Virus record (IMG/VR): IMGVR_UViG_3300030693_000025
Span: 1-30,616 of that record
DNA length: 30,616 nt
Strand: one strand, 5' to 3'
Source of the DNA: a virus
Positions within the stretch are counted from its first letter, which is position 1; each line of letters begins with the position of its first letter. The notes beneath the pieces were generated by a model. That model worked only from the letters and a program-made list of their open reading frames with translations. It made no database searches and was not told the DNA's origin. Both the position numbers and the translations under genes were made by a program. Of this stretch, positions 1 to 7,897 are shown piece by piece.

Positions 1-1020
1 TTCGTGAAGTTGAGCGTCTTGGTAATCAGATAGGTGCCAGCCGGCACGCTGATCCGAGTGGCGCCCGAGTTGATGGCGCTCTGGAATGCTGTCGTATCGT
101 CAGTTGTACCATTGCCGGTTGCCCCGAAATCCTTTACCGAGACCGAATTTGAAAGCCGTGCCTGGACAGTTTCAGCGACGGCGCCAGTGTAGGGCGCAGT
201 ATAGGAAAGCTTGGATGCCTCGATCCCTGCATTGGCGGCTACGGTGGAATCTGTAACTGTCCCTGTTCCGGGTGCACCAATACTGACTGTAGTGCCTCCT
301 TTTATGTAGATAGCTTGAACACCAATGGGGATAGGAGCATTGAAGGTCAACGTGAAATTATTGAGGCCAAACGTATCCTCTCCCTGCGAGGCAGCATCGA
401 ACTGGATCCATAGATTCGACTTGCTGCCATAGAAACCGACCAGGGTCAGGACCGTGCTGAATCCAGGCGCAAACTGATCTGTGCCTGCCGAGGACATTGG
501 CTCAGAGGCGACGGTTTGCGGTGTGCTGACGGTCCATGAGGTACCGGCCCCCCCCGTGATCGTCGTTCCTGCGGTTACACCAGCGCCGAACAACGTCTGA
601 CCAATGGCAACCGATCCGGTCACTCCGCTGATAGTCAATGCAGTTCCAGTGATGGAACCGGTAAATGTTGGTCCGGCCAGGAATGGGCCTTCGTCGGTCA
701 TGCTGCCTGTTTCTGCCCCGCCGCTTGTGACATTTTCGGCAACCCAAATTTGATTTCCGTGTGCATCGAATAGCGTGAAGGTATAAACGACCGCATCGAA
801 AAGGAAAAGCTGACTCGATACACCGGACGAATTGGAAATCTCGCCACGGGAGTTCAAAGGGATCGGATTAGGCAGCGGAGTGCTACCAGCAGCATCCTCG
901 AATGTTGGATAGTTGACGCCGCCAACCTGGGTTAGCAGACTTCCACCGACATTTGGTAGCCCCGCATTATTGAAAAATTGCAATATTGCGTCAGGTGCCT
1001 GAACGACAGACGTTCCCATG
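1..1020 (-). CDS. Tailspike / tail fibre protein, N-terminal 340 residues (cut by left edge)
   Basis: The ATG is at 1020, with a GGA-containing site 7 nt upstream; the frame stays open to position 1. Residues about 10-70 (GLPNVGGSLL, NPIPLNSRGE) match the adaptor found at the N-terminus of podovirus tailspikes, which attaches the spike to the virion. Residues about 115-165 (FTGSITGT, IGQTLFGAGV) look like a common Ig-like tail module. A SNLWIQFDAA...FNAPIP module follows at about 179-241. Near the left edge, VSVKDFGATGNGTTDDT is the typical entry into a pectate-lyase-type beta-helix, the fold of polysaccharide-degrading tailspikes. The receptor-binding and catalytic part lies outside the window. 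It is last in the leftward late operon, as expected for P22-like phages. Family placement is confident; the substrate cannot be told. Confidence 0.85.
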
Positions 1021-1027
1021 ATATTAT
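999..1027 (+). promoter_or_regulatory. Candidate sigma70 promoter for the plus-strand HNH gene
   Basis: CTGAAC at 999-1004 (3 of 6 to the -35 consensus), a 17-nt spacer and TATTAT at 1022-1027 (5 of 6 to the -10) lie about 33 nt before the HNH start. The site overlaps the first codons of the tailspike on the other strand. Found by eye only. Confidence 0.3.
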
Positions 1028-1059
1028 CCAGAAACAGTATTTATGGTTAGGAGCGGTAG

Positions 1060-1572
1060 ATGCCGAATAAAAATACACGGATCCAACCGGGCGAAGTTCA
1101 TGGCGAACTGACCGCTATTCGAAGAATTCCTAGGGGATCGGGGGATGGGAAGTCGACGCAGTGGCTCTGTAAATGCTCTTGTGGAAACGAAAAAATCATC
1201 AGTGGTTTCCGGCAAAGCGTGCTCATATCTTGCGGATGTGTTACTCCGACAGGAAGGAAGTATATTCGGAGCGGAAAATCTAATACGCCTCTTTATTGGG
1301 TATGGCGAGCAATGATAGATCGCTGCAACAATCCGGAAAATCCAGCCTTCCATTGCTATGGTGGCAGGGGAATAGTCGTCTGTGATAGATGGCTGAATTT
1401 CCCATATTTTCTCGCTGACGTCGGAGAAAGGCCCGGGAATCTCGAAATTGATCGCGTCGATAATGATGGGCCATACGCGCCGAATAATTTCCGTTGGGCG
1501 ACCAGAAAAGAGCAACTCGCTAATAAGCGCGGCGGAAGAGACGAAAGAACGGGCCGCTTTACAAAGGCATAG
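1060..1572 (+). CDS. HNH-type (homing-like) endonuclease, free-standing
   Basis: The 170-aa product has the pattern of a common phage endonuclease family. A Cys-rich N-terminal segment has C37, C39, C41, C58 and C60 (WLCKCSCGNE...SCGC). Next comes YWVWRAMIDRCNNP at 79-92, then YGGRGI at 100-105, and DRVDNDGPY...NNFRWAT at 131-147, the region read as a degenerate HNH/beta-beta-alpha-metal site. The ATG at 1060 follows AGGAGCGG. It is the only plus-strand gene inside the leftward late operon, sits between the ejection protein and the tailspike, and looks A+T-richer than its neighbours. A candidate promoter precedes it and a terminator hairpin overlaps its end. This suggests an inserted, self-contained mobile gene. 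Nuclease activity is inferred from family resemblance. Confidence 0.8.
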   Translation: MPNKNTRIQPGEVHGELTAIRRIPRGSGDGKSTQWLCKCSCGNEKIISGFRQSVLISCGCVTPTGRKYIRSGKSNTPLYWVWRAMIDRCNNPENPAFHCYGGRGIVVCDRWLNFPYFLADVGERPGNLEIDRVDNDGPYAPNNFRWATRKEQLANKRGGRDERTGRFTKA

Positions 1573-1604
1573 GGAAACCATTAAGGATTCCCCTTTGTTT
1601 TATT
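1562..1604 (+). terminator. Intrinsic terminator of the HNH gene
   Basis: On the plus strand an imperfect 10-bp hairpin forms. The outer arm is CAAAG (1562-1566) with CTTTG (1593-1597). The inner arm is GGGAA (1572-1576) with TTCCC (1588-1592), around an 11-nt loop. TTTTATT follows. It overlaps the HNH stop codon and the 3' end of the convergent virion gene. No T-run follows on the minus strand, so it should act on plus-strand transcripts only. Confidence 0.5.
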
Positions 1605-4214
1605 GAGTAATTGATTGAGCGGAACCGACTTAAGTCCGGCACCCGGCTCAAGCGAGCTGGCCACGGATTTTGCATCAGCACGCCTTGCGAGTGCCTGCCG
1701 GGTCCATGTTCCAACGGGAATCCCATGAGCCGCAACGTTAGCCGCACCCTCTGCCGATGACTTGGCAGCGTTTGCGACCGACGCAACAAATGTGTTGCTG
1801 TTATTGACATAGCTGCCTCGCGGTTGCTCCTGCGTGTAGCGCGCAACATTGCCGAGTTTCTCGACCGTCTGCGATGCCTCTGGACCGAGCACAATGCGCG
1901 TCTTATCGCCCAAGTTTTGAAGGGATTTATTCAGGCCCGCTTGACTGATATTCCCCGACCCAGTGCGTAGGTCGACACCGGCCTGGCTCCTGATATGGTC
2001 CATCAACCCGGAAGCGACGAGCTCCGAATTGACCGGATCATTCGACAGGTTCTGCATCATGTTCTGTACGTTTGAAGTCTTCCCGCCAGCCACGTACTTG
2101 CGCACGAAGTCATCGGCCAGCGCAGAAGGCTCTCCCGCGGGCGCTATATCGTTCACTGCGGCTTTGTAGGCTGGGTCCGAGTCCATCGCTTGGAAACGCG
2201 CTCGCGCACTCGCCTGCGCGGTCTTGTACGCTGCGAAGGCGTCCGATCCCGCCGCCGAAGGGTCAAGCTGAGAATTCACGACGCTATCGCGCAGTGCGCC
2301 GATGTCGTGCCGAACTGAACCATCCGTGGCGCCGCGCATGGCTCCCGAGAGCGTTTTATCGATATCCATCAAGTCGCCGACATTCATCGGACGCACTGAC
2401 GAACCGTTCTGCTCGAAGCCAGCCGGGAGAGATACCTGATTGGCGCTTGCGTCGCGGAAGATCTGTTGAACGTTAGATGGCAGCGCATTGAACCGTGTGG
2501 GACCGATCTGCGAAGCGAAATCTTTCATCTGCGGCGCAGCGTTGACCAAAGCGGGTGTGCCGTCGGCGCCGCGTGCCTTGGAATACAGATCAGAAATCTG
2601 CTGCGTGATCGGCGCGTCCATCTGCTTGTATGCATCAACAAGCGCTTGTCCCGTCGGCGCGCCAGAGGGAACATTTACGTTTGGCGAGACTTGATCCCGG
2701 ATCGCACTGAGGTTGTCAGCGATCTGGCCATTCTGCATATTGAAGCGGTTCGCCAGTTCAGGGTTCTTTCCTCGAGCATTCAATTCGTCGGAGAGTAAAC
2801 GCACGTCGCTACTCGCTTGTCCGGCAGTCAGATCGATCGGAACTGGCAAAGAACCGGCCTCGATGTGCCGGCCTGCTGAGACGGGGTTCAAGGTGCCACT
2901 CTTTTCCGCCGCGGCAATTTTCCCGACAAGCGCATCGGGAACGCCCTCGGCCGCAGCCTGCTGCGCGAACGAGGTTCCCGCCGCGCCCATACTCGGACGG
3001 CCTGCAGCACCAGCGCCTACAACAGGTATAGATGCTTGCCCAGCAGCTTGCTCGGTAGCGACTTGTTGAGGCGTCTTGATCCCAGTCGCCACGCTGGTCG
3101 CGTTCTTGAGGTCGCCCGCTGTCTGCCCAACTGCTTTCGCGGCATCAGACGCTGCATCTCCGACAGCGCCAGCCGCAGCCTTTATGCCTTGGCCAGCAGC
3201 AGAAGCGGCGTAGCCGATTTCGTTCGCCACGCCTTTCGCTAGCGGAGCAGCGAGGTGAGCCGCACCGGGGACCAACATCGATGCAGACCCCACCATATTG
3301 GAAACGTCTTGCGGCGGTAGACCGGTTGCACTGGCCACTGCATTAACGCCTTTCCCGACCACATTGCCTACGGCCTGCGTAGCTTGCTGTGATGCTTCAT
3401 TCTGGTACTCGGGCGTGTTGGTCACGCCGAAAGCGTTGCCGACAGGATGGACTGATCCGCCGAAGTCGCCTGCGGAGCTCTGCTGCGCTTGCTGGGGATT
3501 CTGTCCAAATGCACGACGAACAGCGTAGTCAGCGGCGCCAGCAGCAGCGCCAGGAGCGCCTAGCACTGTATCTGCGAGTCCAGCCGTCGACCGGCCTAGG
3601 CCAGCGAGAAATCCGCCTTGCGCCGGAGGCTGCTTATCAGGTGCGGGCGCGGCAGGTTGCGCAACCTTCGAAGGTTGCGATGGACCCTGCTGGAGCGTCG
3701 AGAATAGATCCGACATTGGACCCGAGTCGCTCTGTGGCTGAGCACCGGAGTTCGACTGCCCTGGAATCGTCGGTGCCGGCGCGCTTTGCTGGCCCGTTAC
3801 ACCGCTCATCGCCTTCGCGACATACTGTGTAGGGTCGGCGGTCTTGAACCCGCCATAGGCCTTCAAAGCGCCTTCATAGCTGCCGCCGTTCTGCCCTTTG
3901 AGTTGCTGCAAATAGTAGTCGGCAGCATTACGCGCTTCTTGCGGGTCGAATGGGTTGAACTTGACGCCCTGCTTTTGCAGCATGGCTACAGTGGATGGGG
4001 TGAATTGGTACGGACCCATGGCCTGGGTTTTCGGGTTAATAGCATACTGGTCGCCGCTGCTTTCCTCGCACGCGAGATTGTCGAGCAGCTTTGCTGGCGT
4101 GCCATAGCTCTGGGAGGGACTGAATGCGCCACTAGCCGACGACGCAGCCGGCGCTGGTCCGGCCGGCGACGCGCTCGGGTTTCCGCTTTGGATCGTGGCG
4201 AGCAGATCGTCCAT
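1581..4214 (-). CDS. Ejection / internal virion protein with lytic transglycosylase domain (P22 gp16 position)
   Basis: The product is 877 aa. Residues 40-125 carry a transglycosylase SLT-type domain: a catalytic-type ESSG with Glu51, then GPYQFTP (67-73, equivalent to the GxxQ motif) and AYGGF (119-123). Such domains cleave peptidoglycan glycan strands so that DNA can cross the cell wall. The remainder is Ala/Gly/Gln-rich, low in Cys, with long helical stretches typical of podovirus ejection proteins. P22 gp16, in the same gene order, is about 609 aa, so this is longer. The ATG overlaps the previous stop by one base (TAATG). It is third of three adjacent ejection-type genes and just upstream of the tailspike. 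The domain call is firm; the gp16 role rests on position and composition. Confidence 0.8.
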   Translation of the reverse strand: MDDLLATIQSGNPSASPAGPAPAASSASGAFSPSQSYGTPAKLLDNLACEESSGDQYAINPKTQAMGPYQFTPSTVAMLQKQGVKFNPFDPQEARNAADYYLQQLKGQNGGSYEGALKAYGGFKTADPTQYVAKAMSGVTGQQSAPAPTIPGQSNSGAQPQSDSGPMSDLFSTLQQGPSQPSKVAQPAAPAPDKQPPAQGGFLAGLGRSTAGLADTVLGAPGAAAGAADYAVRRAFGQNPQQAQQSSAGDFGGSVHPVGNAFGVTNTPEYQNEASQQATQAVGNVVGKGVNAVASATGLPPQDVSNMVGSASMLVPGAAHLAAPLAKGVANEIGYAASAAGQGIKAAAGAVGDAASDAAKAVGQTAGDLKNATSVATGIKTPQQVATEQAAGQASIPVVGAGAAGRPSMGAAGTSFAQQAAAEGVPDALVGKIAAAEKSGTLNPVSAGRHIEAGSLPVPIDLTAGQASSDVRLLSDELNARGKNPELANRFNMQNGQIADNLSAIRDQVSPNVNVPSGAPTGQALVDAYKQMDAPITQQISDLYSKARGADGTPALVNAAPQMKDFASQIGPTRFNALPSNVQQIFRDASANQVSLPAGFEQNGSSVRPMNVGDLMDIDKTLSGAMRGATDGSVRHDIGALRDSVVNSQLDPSAAGSDAFAAYKTAQASARARFQAMDSDPAYKAAVNDIAPAGEPSALADDFVRKYVAGGKTSNVQNMMQNLSNDPVNSELVASGLMDHIRSQAGVDLRTGSGNISQAGLNKSLQNLGDKTRIVLGPEASQTVEKLGNVARYTQEQPRGSYVNNSNTFVASVANAAKSSAEGAANVAAHGIPVGTWTRQALARRADAKSVASSLEPGAGLKSVPLNQLLNKTKGNP

Positions 4215-5710
4215 TACTGAGAACCGCCAGTATTAGACAGTTTCTGGAGGTTCTGAGCCTTCTGCATCATGTCGTTGTAGCCTTTTGAGTTCAGGCCGCC
4301 CAACTGCTTAACGATAGCCTGCTGCTCGCCAGTGTCACCAGCCTTGATCGCGTTGTAGTACTTGAAGATGTTCGGGTCGAAGTTCGCGCCCCATTGCTGG
4401 TCGAACTGGCGCTTGGCGATAACGCCAGCAGACGGATTCGCAGCGATGGCGCGTTCTAGGCCAGGCTGATACGCCTGTACGCCAGTCGTAAGAGCATCGT
4501 TCAGCTTCGTCACTTCTTTGATAGCAGCGGGCGTATAGCCAAGCGAACCGTTAGCCTTGATCTGCGCGTCTAGACCAGCATTTGTATTCGGCCCCATCGA
4601 CTGTGCTGCCTGCAATGCGGAGCGCTCCAAGCCCTTACCCACCAAGTCATATGCAGTTGCCGCATCGGTATCTTGGCCAAGCCCAAAGACGTTGAGGGCG
4701 GCGCGTGCCTTCTGGCCGACAGCGCCGGTTGCCGCAACGTTATCGATATTCTGCAGGACCAGTTGATTGTTGGTGTGAGCAGAAGGAGCGCTTGTGTATG
4801 CATTGCGCGCCGCCTCGCGCTCGGCAGAGAGTCCGGGAATCGCTTGTGCGTCTCCGGGTTGCGGGACGTAGACGTTCTGCGTCGGCGCATTCGTGATCCC
4901 GGTAACTTGCCCCTGTCCATTCTTGTTGACCACAGTGGGGCCACCGGTCAGTGCATTGGTGCCGACTTGCGAACGCTCACCCAGCGGGATGCCCTGCGCC
5001 GTTTCTGGTCCGACCGCGCCCATTGGGACAGCGGAAAGCGGATTAGTCTGTACTGCCTGGACGCCGCCGCCTGGGCCGGTTGTAGTACGTATGCCCGGTG
5101 TTTGTTCCGCCACCGTAGTAGCCGCAGGCTGGAATTGCTGAGCCAGACGCTGGATTGCCATATTCCGCTGATCCATAGGCATCTGCGGATTGAGGTTTTG
5201 CGATAGTGCTTTGACGCGTGAGACCGCACTAGCAGCAGTTGGATTCTGCTGCGCATACGCATCCAGAGCCGGCCCAACCGTCGCCACAGGATCGGGCGAG
5301 CCGACGCCTGAGCGAATGATTCCGGATAGATCATTGTTCACGTTCTGGCTCAGTCCGCGGATTGAGTCATTCAGTTTGATGTGATTATCCTGCGTTTGGA
5401 TGATCGACTGCAGCACACCTTGCCCCGTCAGAGGCAGCGATGTATTGGCAAATTTCGACATCGCAACCGGATCAATCTGGCCGCTAGAGTCTTTTACTGA
5501 GGTTCCATCTGGCGCCGTGCCACTTGCTAACGTTTGCTGCAATAGCTGCCGCTCCTGCATCTGCTGCTGAGCCTGCTGCGCTTGCGCTTGCCCGACCTGC
5601 AACTGTTGCTGCTGATTCTTGAGACTCAAGATCCCGGACAACGATTGTGTAAGCTGGTTAGGGTTCGGCGGTGTTATACCGGTAGCGACTGGGGAGCCGA
5701 AGTCGGGCAT
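4214..5710 (-). CDS. DNA ejection protein (P22 gp20 position)
   Basis: This 498-aa protein has no Cys-rich or membrane segments. Residues about 30-60 are extremely Gln-rich (NQQQQLQVGQAQAQQAQQQ) and probably coiled-coil. Repeated Ala/Asn/Gln-rich helices follow to the C-terminus. Length (P22 gp20 is about 471 aa), composition and place between the gp7-like and transglycosylase proteins support an internal virion protein ejected with the DNA. The ATG at 5710 follows AGGAGAAATC and lies 9 nt after the previous stop. No recognised enzymatic motif; the assignment rests on synteny and composition. Confidence 0.6.
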   Translation of the reverse strand: MPDFGSPVATGITPPNPNQLTQSLSGILSLKNQQQQLQVGQAQAQQAQQQMQERQLLQQTLASGTAPDGTSVKDSSGQIDPVAMSKFANTSLPLTGQGVLQSIIQTQDNHIKLNDSIRGLSQNVNNDLSGIIRSGVGSPDPVATVGPALDAYAQQNPTAASAVSRVKALSQNLNPQMPMDQRNMAIQRLAQQFQPAATTVAEQTPGIRTTTGPGGGVQAVQTNPLSAVPMGAVGPETAQGIPLGERSQVGTNALTGGPTVVNKNGQGQVTGITNAPTQNVYVPQPGDAQAIPGLSAEREAARNAYTSAPSAHTNNQLVLQNIDNVAATGAVGQKARAALNVFGLGQDTDAATAYDLVGKGLERSALQAAQSMGPNTNAGLDAQIKANGSLGYTPAAIKEVTKLNDALTTGVQAYQPGLERAIAANPSAGVIAKRQFDQQWGANFDPNIFKYYNAIKAGDTGEQQAIVKQLGGLNSKGYNDMMQKAQNLQKLSNTGGSQ

Positions 5711-5719
5711 GATTTCTCC

Positions 5720-6511
5720 TTAGAATCCAGCGTCTTCAGCAGTTAGGCCGGCAGGAGTGGCACTCCCCTGAATGGCACTCCCTCCCTGGTTAGCGCTCAA
5801 TATGCTATTCAAAGCAAAAGCGTTACCCGCGCCACTTATTCCGGCTCCAGCGGCATTTGCCGCACCCACGGTACCGGCCGCCTGTGCCGCGCCGCCTGCT
5901 GCAGTCGCCTGAGCTGCACCGGTTCCCAGTTGCGTCCCTGCCGTCCCAACATTGCTCGCCGCATTCTGTCCCAAGCCAGCGATGCCGGAAAGGCGTGAGA
6001 AAATATTATTCTGCGCAGTCTGCTGAGTATTAAAGTTCGTCGTGTATGCGCCCAACGCTTGATTGTAATAATTGTTGTAATACTGCTCGGCGTTACCAGT
6101 TGCATAGTTGGTCAAAGCTTGCAGGGCAGGTCCAGACAGCGCCCCAACGTTCGGCGCTATTGCGTTCTGCGTCTGCTGCAATCCCTGGCTTTGAGAAAAT
6201 TGATACCCGGGCGAACTTGTGATGCTCGATGGATTGAATGAAAACGGCGCTGGCCCAGCTTGCGACAAGTAACCATTGCCAGAGCCACCGGGCGTCAGTC
6301 CAAGCAATTGCGACAGTGAATTAGTTGCGCTGACCCCAGCCGACATGAACGGCTGTTCCTGCCCGTTGATGGTATTGAACATCGCCATCTGCTGAGCAGA
6401 GGCAGCGCTATCTGCGCCAGCCTGCGTATTAGCAGCAGACTCAGCGCCACTTGCAGATATAGCAGCGCTGCCAACCGTAGCGGCCCCAACTGCGATTGCA
6501 GCACCTACCAT
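5720..6511 (-). CDS. DNA ejection protein (P22 gp7 position)
   Basis: The product is 263 aa from the ATG at 6511, chosen because AGGAG lies 7 nt upstream; an earlier ATG at 6529 lacks a site. The N-terminus (VGAAIAVGAATVGSAAISAS) is a small-residue hydrophobic stretch typical of P22 gp7-like transfer proteins, and the rest is rich in Ala, Gly, Gln and Ser. Repeated NAAG/GAAQA segments fill the C-terminal third. P22 gp7 is 229 aa. The gene overlaps the acetyltransferase stop by 7 nt, so the enzyme cassette and ejection genes are probably co-translated. Likely a virion protein that helps DNA cross the envelope. Confidence 0.6.
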   Translation of the reverse strand: MVGAAIAVGAATVGSAAISASGAESAANTQAGADSAASAQQMAMFNTINGQEQPFMSAGVSATNSLSQLLGLTPGGSGNGYLSQAGPAPFSFNPSSITSSPGYQFSQSQGLQQTQNAIAPNVGALSGPALQALTNYATGNAEQYYNNYYNQALGAYTTNFNTQQTAQNNIFSRLSGIAGLGQNAASNVGTAGTQLGTGAAQATAAGGAAQAAGTVGAANAAGAGISGAGNAFALNSILSANQGGSAIQGSATPAGLTAEDAGF

Positions 6512-6972
6512 GATTTTTCTCCTAACCACTTCTCATGCGTGGTCTCGACGGGTTCAAAGCCCAGATACTTGAATAGCGCAGATGCATCGTGATCTATCTT
6601 GCTACCCACCGCCCACCGCACTACGCCGCGGCGTCTAAGTTCATCCTCGACGAATCGAAACATCCGGATGCCCAAGCGACCCTTGCGTCGATCTGGCTTC
6701 ACATAGAAAATGTCTGGCGAGCAGGTCAGGCAGGTTTCATAGTGGAGCGCGGAAGCGATAAAGCAAAAGAAGTACGAGACGATATCACCGGCTTCGCGAC
6801 CAACCACAATCATCAATGAACCATCAGCTTGGCGATCCTCGTATACCTGCGTTCTAGGCTTTAGCGGAACGCCATGCGCCACGTGGGTGGAAATTTCCAC
6901 ATAGTGCTCCTCTAGCAACGGCTTCATCTCGCCGTACACGTCGGAGAACCGCTCGATGGAAAAGGTGATCAC
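6505..6972 (-). CDS. GNAT-family N-acetyltransferase
   Basis: The 155-aa product has the GNAT fold signature: RRKGRLG at 95-101 corresponds to the acetyl-CoA pyrophosphate-binding R/Q-x-x-G-x-G/A loop, preceded by a strand (DIFYVKP) and followed by the helix MFRFVEDELRRRG. ALFKYLGFEPVE at 132-143 is the usual C-terminal motif. It would move an acetyl group from acetyl-CoA to an amine; the substrate is unknown. The start is GTG at 6972, overlapping the previous stop as GTGA and preceded by GAGG. It sits with the 2OG oxygenase-like gene between tail and ejection genes, so a virion-protein or early host target are both possible. Confidence 0.85.
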   Translation of the reverse strand: MITFSIERFSDVYGEMKPLLEEHYVEISTHVAHGVPLKPRTQVYEDRQADGSLMIVVGREAGDIVSYFFCFIASALHYETCLTCSPDIFYVKPDRRKGRLGIRMFRFVEDELRRRGVVRWAVGSKIDHDASALFKYLGFEPVETTHEKWLGEKSW

Positions 6973-7547
6973 GAAAACCTCAGATCGATGATCATGTGAA
7001 TGCGGTCATTTGCGCTGTTATTCGTGACCTCATGCTCAATAGCATTTTCGAACCACCATAGTTCGCCAGGCCGCATGTGCACTTGCTCGTTGCCACATCG
7101 GAAAACGTTACCCGGCTCCGACTGCAGAACTAGGTGATAGCGGTCCCAATAGTCCGCGTGCCATTTCGTATCTGCATGAGGAAAAATATGCCCGCCTGGA
7201 GCGATGCGGTTAATCATGCAGCGCCCTAGCCGAGTTGCTCCCATACCGCTCATTAGAGCGCTGATATGTGTCCGCGCCTCCGGCAACTCATTCATTTCTG
7301 GTCGCCACGGACATTCGTGGAGGTCATGGCCTGCTAGGCGATTTTCTTCGTAAGCCTTAACTTCCGAATCATCAATAACCTGCAATTTGTCTTGGAACCG
7401 AAGATAGATCGTATCTGTCTCGCCAAACGGGCCTTGTGGAAACTTTCTAAGGAAGTCATCGGCTTTCCATAGTTCGGGTTTTCGGTACAGCGCATTTAGA
7501 AGCGGCGCGACCGTAACACCTTCGAATATTTTTTGAAAGTTCCGCAT
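6969..7547 (-). CDS. Aspartyl/asparaginyl beta-hydroxylase-like 2OG-Fe(II) dioxygenase
   Basis: The 192-aa product shows the double-stranded beta-helix signature. MINRIAPGGHIFPHAD contains the HxD iron motif (H124, D126). GELWWFENAIEHEVTN supplies the distal histidine (H172). DRIHMIIDLR supplies Arg182, a candidate 2-oxoglutarate ligand. This matches the aspartyl/asparaginyl beta-hydroxylase family, which hydroxylates protein side chains using Fe(II), O2 and 2-oxoglutarate. The full catalytic set is present, so it is probably active. It follows the 111-aa gene by 6 nt and overlaps the acetyltransferase (GTGA). A virion or host protein substrate is a guess from position only. Confidence 0.85.
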   Translation of the reverse strand: MRNFQKIFEGVTVAPLLNALYRKPELWKADDFLRKFPQGPFGETDTIYLRFQDKLQVIDDSEVKAYEENRLAGHDLHECPWRPEMNELPEARTHISALMSGMGATRLGRCMINRIAPGGHIFPHADTKWHADYWDRYHLVLQSEPGNVFRCGNEQVHMRPGELWWFENAIEHEVTNNSANDRIHMIIDLRFS

Positions 7548-7553
7548 GATCGC

Positions 7554-7889
7554 CTACTGGATCAGGACGCCGGAAGCGGTGAATGACACAGACGTAGCGG
7601 CGCTAGAGAAGGCGCGTAGCTGTGAGCCTGCAGGGATGACAGCGCCCGCGAGTTCAGGCGATACGTAGGATTCGCCGGGGGCAATAGTGCGTGCAGAGAT
7701 CATTGATGTTGCTCCGAGTGCTCCACCGGTAGAGATACCGGCAGTGATTGTGACTGCACTCGCCGTGGTGTTGGTGAACACCGCGCGACCAATTTGGGTC
7801 GATGTCTGCGTACCGGAAGTATATACGGACGTGTCGACCGCCGCTAGTTGCTGTGGCGCGACAATTTGAACCGGCGTAATCGTGGTCAT
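7554..7889 (-). CDS. Small beta-rich virion-type protein, function unknown
   Basis: This 111-aa protein is rich in Thr, Ala, Ser and Val, with alternating short strands (AVFTNTTASAVTITAGIS, IAPGESYVSPEL, SQLRAFSSAATSVSFTASG). It has no Cys, membrane segment or catalytic motif. Compact beta-sandwich proteins of this look are common as minor tail or head decoration proteins. The ATG at 7889 follows AGGAGACCTC, 8 nt after the 267-aa gene. Its place between tail genes and the hydroxylase supports a structural role, but no family is recognised. Confidence 0.6.
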   Translation of the reverse strand: MTTITPVQIVAPQQLAAVDTSVYTSGTQTSTQIGRAVFTNTTASAVTITAGISTGGALGATSMISARTIAPGESYVSPELAGAVIPAGSQLRAFSSAATSVSFTASGVLIQ

Positions 7890-7897
7890 GAGGTCTC

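Noticed and set aside
1024-1581. Minus-strand open frame of 185 codons opposite the HNH gene
   Set aside because: The plus-strand frame shows the endonuclease motifs and a ribosome binding site; the minus frame shows none.
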